DNA of 64,000 bases from Marininema halotolerans (GTDB lineage Bacteria; Bacillota; Bacilli; Thermoactinomycetales; DSM-45169), in NCBI RefSeq assembly GCF_900116235.1, contig NZ_FPAA01000014.1, positions 1-64,000 on the forward strand, read 5' to 3'. The number at the start of each line of letters is the position of its first letter. Position 1 is the stretch's first letter. The position numbers and the translations under genes were made by a program. Below the pieces are notes generated by a model. The model was not told where the DNA came from, searched no databases, and was given only the letters and a program-made list of their open reading frames with translations. Shown piece by piece: positions 53,551 through 62,344 of the stretch.

Positions 53551-55488
53551 ATGCGTCCACGTAGGGTCCAACTGATCCGACACCTGATTCAAGCCAAGGA
53601 GCCTTTATCCGTACGTTTCTTAGCGGAAGAGATTGGTTGCTCCGAGAAAACGGTACGGAATGACCTTCGTGTGGTGAAGGGATACCTAGAAGATCAAGGG
53701 TATCTAACCCTCACGATGCGCTCAGGTGTTGGGGTGTATCTTGAAGGAAGTGAGCAAGAAAAAGAGCGAGTGATGCATGCGCTGAAAGTCATTGGATCCG
53801 ATGACGAAAAGGAACGTGATCGTGGGGTAAGGAAGCTTCGGTTGACTCGTTTGTTACTTGAGGAGGATCAACCGCTTACCTTAGCAGATCTCGCGAAGGA
53901 ACTTTATATCAGTAAAGGGTCTGTCCATTCGGATCTCGATCAAATAGAGCCTTGGTTCCTAGAGCATGATTTAAGCATTGTCCGTAAGCCGAATGTAGGA
54001 ATTAGGGTAGATGGGGCGGAAAAAGCCCGAAGGTTAGCCTTATCTCAATTGATCAAAGAGAACCGAGTGTGTAATGAAGCGTTTCCGGGCAATGATGAAA
54101 TAAGCCTGATCAAGGATGAGATTAACCACCTTGAACGAAGCTTCTCTCTTTCTTATACCGAAGAAGGGATTACCAATCTGGCGATACAATTGTCTGTAGC
54201 CATGCATCGTATTCGGCGATTGCAACGGGTCAATCTATCCGAGGAAGAGATGGATCATTTAAAATCCCAACCGGAGTATCGTTATGCAGAATTTTTGGCT
54301 AAGCGCCTAGAGAAACGGTATGCGGTCCACTTACCTGTTCAAGAAATTGGCTATCTAACCATTCATCTGCTTAGTGCCAAGGTACGACAGTCAGTGGAGC
54401 AGCCGGATCGAAGTGACGGTGAAGAGCGAGTTGATGCGGAGGCTTGGGAACTTGCCCATTGCATGATAAGGCGGCTGAGTAGTTTACTGGATCAACCCCT
54501 TGATAAGGATCAATCATTATTAGCGGGCCTTGGGCTCCATCTTCATGCTGCGCTCAATCGGAATCGCTATGGAATTCATTTGGACAACCCTTTGTTGGCG
54601 GAAATTAAACAAAACTATCGGTTCTTGTTTGAATTGATCATCTCCTTACTCCCAGAGTGGGAAGAGAAAGGTATCCATTTTAATGCAGAGGAAGTTGGCT
54701 TTCTCACCCTTCATTTTCAAGCGGCTTTAGAGCGAAGTTCTCAGATGACCAAACGAAGGAAAGTGTTGTTAATCTGTACCTCAGGGATCGGAACCTCCCA
54801 GTTGTTACAGGCCAAACTGATGCGACTTTTCCCTGAGTTGGAAGTAGTGGATATCATCGCTTCCTATGAACTCAATCGCGTCTGGGACAGAAGCAGTGCT
54901 GATTTTGTAATCAGTACGTATCCCGTGAATGGCATGGAAGGGCGACCCGTTATTCAGGTAAGTCCGTTTCTTTTCAAAGAAGACCAAGAACGGATTCAAC
55001 AGTTCTTGGAAGGCAATACAGGTCCCTCCTCTGTAAGAAAGTACGTATCCTTAAATGAGTTGTTGTCCGAGGAACGTCTCTTTCTTCAGTTGGAAAATAT
55101 GGAACGGGATCAAGTTCTTCGTTTGTTGGCGGATGCCTTAGTTCAAGCAGGTTTTGTCGATCACGCTTATGTGGAAAGTGTGTTGAAGCGAGAGCATCTC
55201 TCGTCAACTGCCATCGGTGGGGGAGTGGCAATTCCCCATGGCGCTCTGCATCATATCCATCACCCTGGGATTGCAGTAGCCACTTTAAAAGAACCGATTC
55301 AATGGGAGGGCGAACCTATCCATACCATTTTTCTCCTTGCCCTACTCCCTGAGGAACGAGATCGGTCACAACGAATTTTTCGTGAGTTGGTGGATTTATC
55401 TGCAGATGCAGCCCGTTTGGATAAGCTTCAAACATTGCAAAATCCCTATATGTGGATCCAACAGTTACAACAAAATACAACTTCGTGA
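53551..55488 (+). CDS. PRD-containing PTS regulator (MtlR/ManR type)
   Basis: About 645 residues. Two N-terminal helix-turn-helix regions (LSVRFLAEEIGCSEKTVRNDLRVV and LTLADLAKELYISKGSVHSDL), two PRDs with conserved His (AMHRIRRL, TIHLLSAK, LHAALNR, TLHFQAAL), an EIIB-like domain (LLICTSGIGTSQLLQAKL) and a C-terminal EIIA-like domain (GGGVAIPHGALHH). These are activators controlled by PTS phosphorylation. ATG 53551 follows AGGTGGTGATC. Cotranscribed with the PTS genes it most likely controls. Confidence 0.88.
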   Translation: MRPRRVQLIRHLIQAKEPLSVRFLAEEIGCSEKTVRNDLRVVKGYLEDQGYLTLTMRSGVGVYLEGSEQEKERVMHALKVIGSDDEKERDRGVRKLRLTRLLLEEDQPLTLADLAKELYISKGSVHSDLDQIEPWFLEHDLSIVRKPNVGIRVDGAEKARRLALSQLIKENRVCNEAFPGNDEISLIKDEINHLERSFSLSYTEEGITNLAIQLSVAMHRIRRLQRVNLSEEEMDHLKSQPEYRYAEFLAKRLEKRYAVHLPVQEIGYLTIHLLSAKVRQSVEQPDRSDGEERVDAEAWELAHCMIRRLSSLLDQPLDKDQSLLAGLGLHLHAALNRNRYGIHLDNPLLAEIKQNYRFLFELIISLLPEWEEKGIHFNAEEVGFLTLHFQAALERSSQMTKRRKVLLICTSGIGTSQLLQAKLMRLFPELEVVDIIASYELNRVWDRSSADFVISTYPVNGMEGRPVIQVSPFLFKEDQERIQQFLEGNTGPSSVRKYVSLNELLSEERLFLQLENMERDQVLRLLADALVQAGFVDHAYVESVLKREHLSSTAIGGGVAIPHGALHHIHHPGIAVATLKEPIQWEGEPIHTIFLLALLPEERDRSQRIFRELVDLSADAARLDKLQTLQNPYMWIQQLQQNTTS

Positions 55489-55500
55489 GGTGAAAATCCT

Positions 55501-56925
55501 ATGAAATTACTAGCGGTTACCTCTTGCCCCAATGGGATTGCCCATACGTATATGGCAGCGCAAAAACTAACGAAAACAGCAGATGAAGGCGATTTTGATA
55601 TTGAAATCAAAGTCGAAACACAAGGTTCCATCGGAGTTGAAAATGAACTGACCCCTGAAGAAATTCGTCAAGCGGATGGGATCATTCTTGCGGTGGATAA
55701 AGCAGTGGAAATGGATCGTTTTCATGGAAAAAAAGTCCTGCAATGTGCAGTTGCAGATGCAATCCGTAAACCAGAAGCGCTTTTTCAGCGCTTTGTTGAT
55801 GGCAATGTTCCGGTGTACGAAGCCAAAGTAGAAAAAGACACACCCCTCAAAAGTAACGATGCGGATGAGGAGAAAAAGGAAAAAGGACAGAATCCTTTCT
55901 ACCGTTCGTTGATGAATGGCGTTTCCTTTATGATTCCCTTTGTGGTTGTTGGAGGTCTTCTAATTGCCCTTTCTTTAGGAATCGGAGGAGAGCCAACGGC
56001 TAAAGGAATGGTTGTTCCTGAGGACTCCATGTGGCATTCCATTCTTATGGTGGGTCAAGCAGCCTTTACATTCATGGTCCCGATCCTGGCAGGTTACATC
56101 GCTGTCAGTATTGCTGATCGTCCAGGGTTAGCTCCAGGGATGATTGGTGGGTATATTGCAGCGACAGGTAGTTTCTATGGCTCAGAGGCAGGGGCTGGAT
56201 TTATTGGTGGAATTGTAGCGGGGTTTCTGGCGGGATACATTGCAAAATGGATTAAATCCATTCGAGTGCCACAGATGATCCAACCGATTATGCCGATTCT
56301 GGTGATTCCCTTGGTAACAACGCTTATTGTGGCATTCCTCTTCATTTTTGTACTGGGTGCGCCGATCGCGTCCTTGATGCAGGGGTTGACTGGTTTCTTA
56401 GAGGGAATGCAGGGATCGAGCAAAGTACTATTGGCCTTGATTTTAGGTGCAATGATTGCCTTTGACATGGGGGGACCGATCAATAAAGTGGCGTTTCTCT
56501 TCGGTGCTGCGATGATTGGTGAAGGACAGACGTTTATTATGGGTGCCCTCGCGGTTTCCATTTGTATTCCCCCCCTTGGTATGGGACTTGCTTCTTTATT
56601 AGCAAAACGAAAGTATGTAGAAGCAGAGCGTGAAGCAGGAAAGGCAGCACTGGCCATGGGGTTAGTCGGTATTACAGAAGGTGCTATACCCTTTGCTGCT
56701 GGGGATCCACTACGGGTGATTCCAAGCATTATGGTTGGCTCGATGACAGGTGCTGTGATTGCCATGTTATCTGGAGTGACGGACCATGTACCCCATGGGG
56801 GACCCATCGTAGCTGTTGTGCAGGCCGTGGATAATATTCCAATGTTTTTTGTTGCCATCCTTGTGGGTACATTGGTGACAGCAACCATGGTTAATCTACT
56901 AAAAAAACCTGTACAAGACGGGTGA
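55501..56925 (+). CDS. Fructose-family PTS EIIB-EIIC
   Basis: A 474-residue permease. The N-terminal EIIB has the phosphocysteine in AVTSCPNGIAHTYMAAQKL. EIIC of the fructose/mannitol-like family follows with about nine to ten membrane segments (GGLLIALSLGIGG, GGIVAGFLAGYIAKWI, GAMIAFDMGGPINKVAFLFG). Fructose, mannose or 2-O-alpha-mannosyl-glycerate types are all possible; no sugar enzyme is adjacent to decide. ATG 55501 follows GTGAGGTGAAAA. Confidence 0.88.
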   Translation: MKLLAVTSCPNGIAHTYMAAQKLTKTADEGDFDIEIKVETQGSIGVENELTPEEIRQADGIILAVDKAVEMDRFHGKKVLQCAVADAIRKPEALFQRFVDGNVPVYEAKVEKDTPLKSNDADEEKKEKGQNPFYRSLMNGVSFMIPFVVVGGLLIALSLGIGGEPTAKGMVVPEDSMWHSILMVGQAAFTFMVPILAGYIAVSIADRPGLAPGMIGGYIAATGSFYGSEAGAGFIGGIVAGFLAGYIAKWIKSIRVPQMIQPIMPILVIPLVTTLIVAFLFIFVLGAPIASLMQGLTGFLEGMQGSSKVLLALILGAMIAFDMGGPINKVAFLFGAAMIGEGQTFIMGALAVSICIPPLGMGLASLLAKRKYVEAEREAGKAALAMGLVGITEGAIPFAAGDPLRVIPSIMVGSMTGAVIAMLSGVTDHVPHGGPIVAVVQAVDNIPMFFVAILVGTLVTATMVNLLKKPVQDG

Positions 56926-56985
56926 TCATTCCGTACAGATCGTAAATAGACAAAAAATAGCAGGTAAAAAAAGAGGTGCAAGAGG

Positions 56986-57438
56986 ATGAAGCTATCCGAT
57001 TTATTAACAGAGGATCTCATGATATTGGAACTTGATGGCTCCAATCGTGAAGAAGTGATGGAGGAGTTACTCAACCGATTGGATGACGCTCAGGTATTGA
57101 GTGATCGAGAAACTTTTAAAAAGGACCTTTATGAGAGGGAAGAGCATGGTAGCACAGGAATTGGTTTTGGAATTGCGATCCCCCATGGTAAATCAGATGG
57201 GGTAAAGGAACCGCGTGTCGCTTTTGGTCGTAAACGTACCGGAATTGACTGGAACAGTATTGACGGTGACCCAGCAACTTTAGTCTTTATGATCGCAGTA
57301 CCGAAAGAGCAAGCAGGAGATGATCATCTTCGTATTTTGCAGGCACTTTCACGTAAGTTGATCGATGATGAATTCCGTGAAGAGCTTCTGGCTGCAGATT
57401 CAAAGGACAAGGTAACCGAGTTGATTGCCACCATGTAA
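56986..57438 (+). CDS. Fructose-family PTS EIIA
   Basis: A 150-residue EIIA domain with the phosphohistidine in GFGIAIPHGKSDGVKEP. It passes phosphate from HPr to the EIIB domain of the preceding permease. ATG 56986 follows AAAGAGGTGCAAGAGG. Last gene of the regulator-EIIBC-EIIA operon; a terminator follows. Confidence 0.9.
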   Translation: MKLSDLLTEDLMILELDGSNREEVMEELLNRLDDAQVLSDRETFKKDLYEREEHGSTGIGFGIAIPHGKSDGVKEPRVAFGRKRTGIDWNSIDGDPATLVFMIAVPKEQAGDDHLRILQALSRKLIDDEFREELLAADSKDKVTELIATM

Positions 57439-57443
57439 GTAAA

Positions 57444-57494
57444 AAACAATGACTTTCATTGTGTGAGAAGCAATTGGAAGTCATTGTTTTTTTG
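57444..57494 (+). terminator. Terminator of the PTS operon
   Basis: AAACAATGACTT pairs with AAGTCATTGTTT across 22 bases, then a T run. Confidence 0.8.
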
Positions 57495-57587
57495 TTTTAT
57501 CTTATAAGGGTGTCCGATTAACAAAATGAGTAAATAAATCGATTGATTTTGAAGTTCGTCCAATTCTAAAGAAATTTCAATAGGGGA

Positions 57588-57616
57588 TTGACGGTAATAT
57601 GCTTTTCCGATAGAAT
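57588..57616 (+). promoter_or_regulatory. Strong sigma-A promoter of the orphan 93-residue gene
   Basis: TTGACG (57588-57593) and TAGAAT (57611-57616) with exactly 17 bases between, about 40 bases above the ribosome site. Confidence 0.75.
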
Positions 57617-57656
57617 GTAAAATAACCAATAACATGCAACGGAGGTGAAAGGGACT

Positions 57657-57938
57657 ATGAAAACGTGGATCATGGATTCGGCGATGAACGCTACTGCTGT
57701 GGATACTCACATCAATGCATTTGCACGCGATCTCCAGGGGGTACGTCTGTCTGTTTTGGCGTTCTCCGCTGTTGTGTTGATGGCCCGAGAAGTGGCAAGC
57801 ATGGTATTCGCGCTGGCTACCAATTGCCTTCTTCTGGTTCAGGCATTTCACGGGGTACATGTGTCTAAATATGCGATTCCTGCATCCACCTTTTCATGGT
57901 TGGATCCCTTTCCCGACCCATTATCGGCATCATCGTGA
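57657..57938 (+). CDS. Orphan 93-residue protein
   Basis: ATG 57657 follows GGAGGTGA with 8 bases spacing. The middle (VRLSVLAFSAVVLMAREVAS and VFALATNCLLLVQAF) could form one or two membrane helices; the end is Pro/Ser-rich. It has its own near-consensus promoter and a very strong terminator, so it is a separate transcript. Not recognised. The transcript could also act as RNA. Confidence 0.5.
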   Translation: MKTWIMDSAMNATAVDTHINAFARDLQGVRLSVLAFSAVVLMAREVASMVFALATNCLLLVQAFHGVHVSKYAIPASTFSWLDPFPDPLSASS

Positions 57939-57968
57939 ACGACTTCATCAGTGTTCACGTAGCTGAAC

Positions 57969-58007
57969 AAAGGGCCCTGGGCAGGTATCCTGCCTAGGGC
58001 CCTTTTT
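57969..58007 (+). terminator. Terminator of the orphan gene
   Basis: AAAGGGCCCT-G-GGCAGG and CCTGCC-TAGGGCCCTTT form a 15-16 bp stem with a 3-base loop, then T5. Confidence 0.9.
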
Positions 58008-58066
58008 GTATTGGGGGAAAAGCTGATGCGGATGAGAGCATCAATGAAATGGAGGGAATGAATCCC

Positions 58067-59377
58067 ATGCGCTTACGTAACTGGGATCGTAATTTAAAGA
58101 TCCGATTATTTGGGGAGGGGCTGCTTAATATCCTCTTTTGGATGTTTTTCCCCTTTCTTGCCGTTTATTTTTCCGATGCCTTTGGAAAAGGGCTAGCGGG
58201 AATATTGCTTGTTGTATCGAATGTATTTGGAGTATTGACCAACCTAATTGGGGGATGGTGTGCGGATCGTTTTGGGCGTAGGCGCATGATGTTGATCGCT
58301 GCCATTGGTGAAGGGATCTGTTTTCTACTCTTTGCCTATGCCAATTCTCCCTGGTTGGAGTCTCCGGTCTTAAGTTTTATTTGTTTCGCTGCTTTAGGGA
58401 TTACGGGAACCTTATATTGGCCCGCTAGCCACGCGATGATCGCTGATTTAGTCGGACCGAAGGAGCGAAATGAGGTCTTTGCTGCTTTTTATACGGCACA
58501 CAATTTAGCAGTGGTCATTGGCCCAATCATTGGTGGTTTTTTCTTCTTTAATCATCGCTTTGGTTTATTGTTGGCAGCTGGGGGTGCTGCCTTCTTGTTA
58601 GCTTTTCTTATTGCGTATGCCTTGCGTGAAACAGTACCTCTACATGAGGAGAAACCCTCAACCAATTCAAGGGAACTGGGTTGGAAAAATGTGATCGTGG
58701 ATCAGTTGAAAGATTATCGGGTGATCGCCCAAGATCGTAACTTTTTGCTATTCGTCGTTGCAGGAATTCTCATTGCGCAAACCTTTATGCAGTTAGATTT
58801 AGTTGTAGCGGTTTATGTGACGAAAGCGATCCCTGTACAAGAACTCTTCTCCTTTGGAATATGGCATATTAAAACGGGAGGGGCACAGTTCTTTGGTTGG
58901 TTGGTCGCATTAAATGGTTTTCTTGTTGTGATGTTGACGGTTTGGATCAATCGTTGGGTCACTCGCTTTCGAGTAGGAAATGTATTTATTGCCTCGGCTC
59001 TACTTTATGGGATTTCCATGGTTTTATTGGGAAGCTCTACTGCGCTTTGGGTCGCTATTGGAGCGATTGTGATTTTAACGATTGCAGAATTAGTGGGGGT
59101 TGGGTTACAGGAAAGTTTCGTATCGGAATTAGCACCGGAACATATGCGCGGACAGTACTTTGCCGCAGCAAGTTTACGGTTTACGATTGGGCGAACCTTT
59201 GCACCCTTAGCCATTCCGTTAGCGGCATGGGTAGGATACACTTGGATGTTTGTCGTCCTAGCAGGAATTGCTTGTATGGGCGCTTGGTTGTATCATCTAC
59301 TATTTCGTCGTCTGGAGCGTGGGAAATTACTTCCTACCAAACCACAGGTCACAAATGAAGTACTAAAACAAGCGTAA
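58067..59377 (+). CDS. MFS transporter
   Basis: About 436 residues with 12 membrane segments. The motif A loop GGWCADRFGRRRMML sits between helices 2 and 3, and GTLYWPASHAMIADLVGPKERNEVFA marks the drug/proton antiporter-like class. Substrate unknown. ATG 58067 gives good spacing to GGAGGG; ATGs at 58049 and 58058 are less well placed. Closed by a terminator. Confidence 0.85.
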   Translation: MRLRNWDRNLKIRLFGEGLLNILFWMFFPFLAVYFSDAFGKGLAGILLVVSNVFGVLTNLIGGWCADRFGRRRMMLIAAIGEGICFLLFAYANSPWLESPVLSFICFAALGITGTLYWPASHAMIADLVGPKERNEVFAAFYTAHNLAVVIGPIIGGFFFFNHRFGLLLAAGGAAFLLAFLIAYALRETVPLHEEKPSTNSRELGWKNVIVDQLKDYRVIAQDRNFLLFVVAGILIAQTFMQLDLVVAVYVTKAIPVQELFSFGIWHIKTGGAQFFGWLVALNGFLVVMLTVWINRWVTRFRVGNVFIASALLYGISMVLLGSSTALWVAIGAIVILTIAELVGVGLQESFVSELAPEHMRGQYFAAASLRFTIGRTFAPLAIPLAAWVGYTWMFVVLAGIACMGAWLYHLLFRRLERGKLLPTKPQVTNEVLKQA

Positions 59378-59380
59378 ATC

Positions 59381-59421
59381 AAAGGGACAGAGAGAGGGAT
59401 TACCTTCTCTCTGTCCCTTTT
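59381..59421 (+). terminator. Terminator of the MFS gene
   Basis: AAAGGGACAGAGAGA pairs perfectly with TCTCTCTGTCCCTTT around 10 bases, followed by a T run. Confidence 0.85.
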
Positions 59422-59762
59422 ATGAAAAAAACAAATGTTTTAATATCAGACAAAAGTACTACTAGTACGAAAATATTCGCTTCGTTAAGAGGGAAGATGA
59501 CACGCTATCTGTGTTAATTTTTTTATTATTATTGTTTGGTAAACGTGATTTTCTCAGCAATCCTCACTGTGGAGACGGGGTTCAATGCTTTAAAAATAGT
59601 CAAGCGGAAAAATTTAGACCATTTGGCCTAAAGGATTCAATGGGGATTTTGTCGAATCTAATACATCGCAGGAATAGGGAGGGTTGTGAAAACTGATGGA
59701 TGAATCAGGCGATCACACCATCCCGACGCAAGATAACTCAAGGGTTTAGTTGTAAGGAAAGG
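59422..59762 (+). promoter_or_regulatory. Upstream region of the M6 protease gene
   Basis: About 340 bases, A/T-rich to 59540. GTACTACTAGTAC (59456-59468) is a perfect 6+1+6 palindrome suited to a repressor; it resembles the half-sites near 7540-7596. No -35/-10 pair is clear. An in-frame ATG at 59700 lacks a ribosome site. Confidence 0.35.
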
Positions 59763-62042
59763 ATGATGGATTTGTTCAAGATTGGCAAAAAAGGGACAGT
59801 AGGATTGCTGTCAGCAGCACTCGTTGTCAGTGCCCTGGCATTAACTCCTATGGCGATGGCGCAGAAAGAAACCTCTGCTTCTGCCACCGATAAGATTAAC
59901 CAGGCAGCTGGTAAAGTCGATATGGCGAATGTCAATATCAATCGGTTGGGTAAAGCTCTGGTCAAACAGGGCAAAATCAAAAAAGGATCATCCCAGGCAC
60001 AGGTAGAGAAGGCAGTGCGTGAATACGTACAAGCTCGCTCGATTCCTCAAGGGATTGATACTTCAAGCTCTTTCGGGAAAAAAGCGAAAAAGGGCTTGGC
60101 TGGTGTTCGTGCAGCAACTGCTGAGAAGGCCAGTGAAGGGAAAATCAAGAAAAACAAAGGTGTTCATACGGACTACATCGCAATGGCACTCGTTGAATTC
60201 CCGGATTATACTCATAATTCACTCAAGGAAGAAAAAGGTTCCTTGTATACGAAGGACTTCAGTCAGGACCATTATCAAGAAATGCTGTTTTCATCAAAGT
60301 ACACAACGCCTGAGGGCTTAAAGCTACTCACGATGAAAAAGTATTACAATGAAAATTCCGGTGGTAGCTGGGATCTCAATGGTACCGTGACGCCATGGTT
60401 AAAAGCCAAGAACAATGCTTCATTCTATGGTGGCAACAATCCAGCAACGGGTGACAACGATAAAGCGCCTCGTGAGTTGGTTGGAGAAACCTTGGATAAC
60501 ATCGGGAAAGCCATTAAAGGGAACGAAGCGAAATACGACCAACGTGACCCTTATGACATTGACGGTGACGGAAATGTTATGGAGTCGGATGGTTTGCTTG
60601 ATAACTTAATGGTCGTTCACTCCGGTATGGGTGAAGAAGCTGGCGGTGGCGATCAAGGTGCTGACGCAATTTGGTCCCATCGTTGGACGTTAAAAGCTCC
60701 TACTACGATTCCTGGTACGAAACTAAAAGCCTTTGACTACATGATTCAACCAGAAGACGGGGCAGCTGGTGTATTCTCTCACGAATACGGCCACAACCTC
60801 GGATTGCCAGATCTATATGACACCACTTATGGTGGACAAGGTTCACCAGTAGGTTCTTGGTCCGTCATGTCGGGTGGTAGCTGGAATGGTGAAGTCTTGG
60901 GTACCGAGCCAGTAGGGTTTGATCCATGGTCAAAACTATACTTACAAACAACGTATGGTGGAAACTGGTCTCATCCAAGTGAACTCGATATCGACGATAT
61001 CGGTAGCCGTAGTAGCAAAGTGAAATTGAAAGAAGCGGTAAGTAAGAGTCTCTTTGGTAAAACCTTGAAAATCAACTTACCTGACGTTGAGAAAAAGCCT
61101 GCAACCAAGCCAAAAACGGGTAAAAAGTCTTATTACTCTACGACGGGTGACAACTGGAACACCAAAATGACCTCCAGCACCATCGATCTAACTGGAGCAA
61201 AGAAAGCAGAACTTTCTTTTGATTCCTGGCGTAAAATTGAAACGGGCTATGATTATCTAACGGTTTACGTGATTGATGAGGCGACGGGTGAGAAGAAAGC
61301 GATTAAAGCTTTCGATGATGATACCCAAGGTCAGTGGACGAGCGATACCCTTGATCTTTCTGCTTTCGCTGGTAAGAAGATCGACTTGGAGTTTAACTAT
61401 GTAACGGACGGCGGTCTTTCCTACGATGGTTTCTATGTAGACAATATCGTAGTAAATGCTGATGGCAACAAAGTATTTGAAGATGGAGCAGAAGGCGATG
61501 CTAAGTTTAAGCTTTCTGGCTTCAAAGTTTTTGATGGTACGGGAACGATGCATCCAAACTACTATCTTGTAGAATGGCGCACGCTAAACGGCGTTGATAA
61601 AGGTCTTGCTAAACTTCGTCGTGGTGAAAGCTTCTTGAAATACGATCCAGGTATGGTCGTCTGGTATTATGATGGACGTTACAACGAAAATAACACCAGC
61701 CAACATCCTGGCTTCGGTCAAGTCGGCGTCATTGATGCACACCAAAAGTTGAAATACTGGAATAAAGATTACAGCAAAGTGGCTTCTGATCGTTATCTCT
61801 TAAACGATGCAGCATTTGGTCTTGACCGTACGACCCCAGTTAACATCAAAGGGTATGGTGAGCTTGGAGATCTGAAAGCACCTAGCTTTAAAGGTGTTTC
61901 TACCTTCAAAGACACGAAAAACTACTCTCAGCCTGGTGCCGCTTCTGTAGGTAAAATCCTACCGAAGTTTGGTCTACAGCTCAAAGTGGAACGTGAAACT
62001 CATCACGGTAAAGGTGCTGTAATCAGCATCAAAAGAAAATAA
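59763..62042 (+). CDS. Secreted M6 metalloprotease (immune inhibitor A type)
   Basis: About 759 residues. A signal peptide (MDLFKIGKKG, hydrophobic core, LTPMAMA) and propeptide precede the M6 catalytic domain: IAMALVEFPDYTHNSL, then the zinc site HEYGHNLGLPDLYD with SWSVMSGGSW (Met turn). A jelly-roll/MAM-like domain (LSFDSWRKIETGYDYLTVYV, SYDGFYVDNIVV) and a final domain follow. Length and layout match InhA, which cuts host antimicrobial peptides and many proteins. ATG 59763/59766 follows TAAGGAAAGG. An NID-DGDGNV loop may bind calcium. Confidence 0.9.
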   Translation: MMDLFKIGKKGTVGLLSAALVVSALALTPMAMAQKETSASATDKINQAAGKVDMANVNINRLGKALVKQGKIKKGSSQAQVEKAVREYVQARSIPQGIDTSSSFGKKAKKGLAGVRAATAEKASEGKIKKNKGVHTDYIAMALVEFPDYTHNSLKEEKGSLYTKDFSQDHYQEMLFSSKYTTPEGLKLLTMKKYYNENSGGSWDLNGTVTPWLKAKNNASFYGGNNPATGDNDKAPRELVGETLDNIGKAIKGNEAKYDQRDPYDIDGDGNVMESDGLLDNLMVVHSGMGEEAGGGDQGADAIWSHRWTLKAPTTIPGTKLKAFDYMIQPEDGAAGVFSHEYGHNLGLPDLYDTTYGGQGSPVGSWSVMSGGSWNGEVLGTEPVGFDPWSKLYLQTTYGGNWSHPSELDIDDIGSRSSKVKLKEAVSKSLFGKTLKINLPDVEKKPATKPKTGKKSYYSTTGDNWNTKMTSSTIDLTGAKKAELSFDSWRKIETGYDYLTVYVIDEATGEKKAIKAFDDDTQGQWTSDTLDLSAFAGKKIDLEFNYVTDGGLSYDGFYVDNIVVNADGNKVFEDGAEGDAKFKLSGFKVFDGTGTMHPNYYLVEWRTLNGVDKGLAKLRRGESFLKYDPGMVVWYYDGRYNENNTSQHPGFGQVGVIDAHQKLKYWNKDYSKVASDRYLLNDAAFGLDRTTPVNIKGYGELGDLKAPSFKGVSTFKDTKNYSQPGAASVGKILPKFGLQLKVERETHHGKGAVISIKRK

Positions 62043-62053
62043 TTAGTACAACT

Positions 62054-62092
62054 AAACACCCCCCTCAGTCAATCGACTGAGGGGGGTGTTTG
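62054..62092 (+). terminator. Terminator of the M6 protease gene
   Basis: A perfect 17-bp stem (62054-62070 with 62075-62091) with a four-base loop, rich in G-C, then TGT. Confidence 0.85.
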
Positions 62093-62292
62093 TAATGGTG
62101 ATGGAAAGCTAATGTTTTCGCATGGGTAGCTAAGATACTATAGCAAATTCCAGATGTAGATGAGAATATCCAAAGATGTAATTGCTGATGTCTAGTTATG
62201 TCATTTGATTTTGCTTGGGTTAATCACAGTAGCCACGAACACTCCTCCGTTAAATGATGACTGTAGACGTAGTCCACACTAAAAAATAAAGA

Positions 62293-62333
62293 CTCCATAT
62301 GATAATTCGAGGAGAATGGAATTTCATATGGAG
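62293..62333 (+). promoter_or_regulatory. Hairpin masking the ribosome site of the DUF1259 gene
   Basis: CTCCATATGA (62293-62302) pairs with TCATATGGAG (62324-62333); inside, AATTC (62304-62308) pairs with GAATT (62319-62323). The loop is GAGGAGAATG. The GGAGG site for TTG 62345 lies in the 3' arm. The rest of the gap (62093-62292) shows nothing coding. Confidence 0.65.
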
Positions 62334-62344
62334 GCGAACTTAAT

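Noticed and set aside
56175-57074. 299-codon minus-strand frame opposite the PTS EIIC
   Set aside because: Ser/Pro/Ile-rich translation typical of the complement of a membrane gene; no ribosome site.
58897-59358. 153-codon plus-strand frame within the MFS gene
   Set aside because: Lies wholly inside a well-supported permease in another frame.
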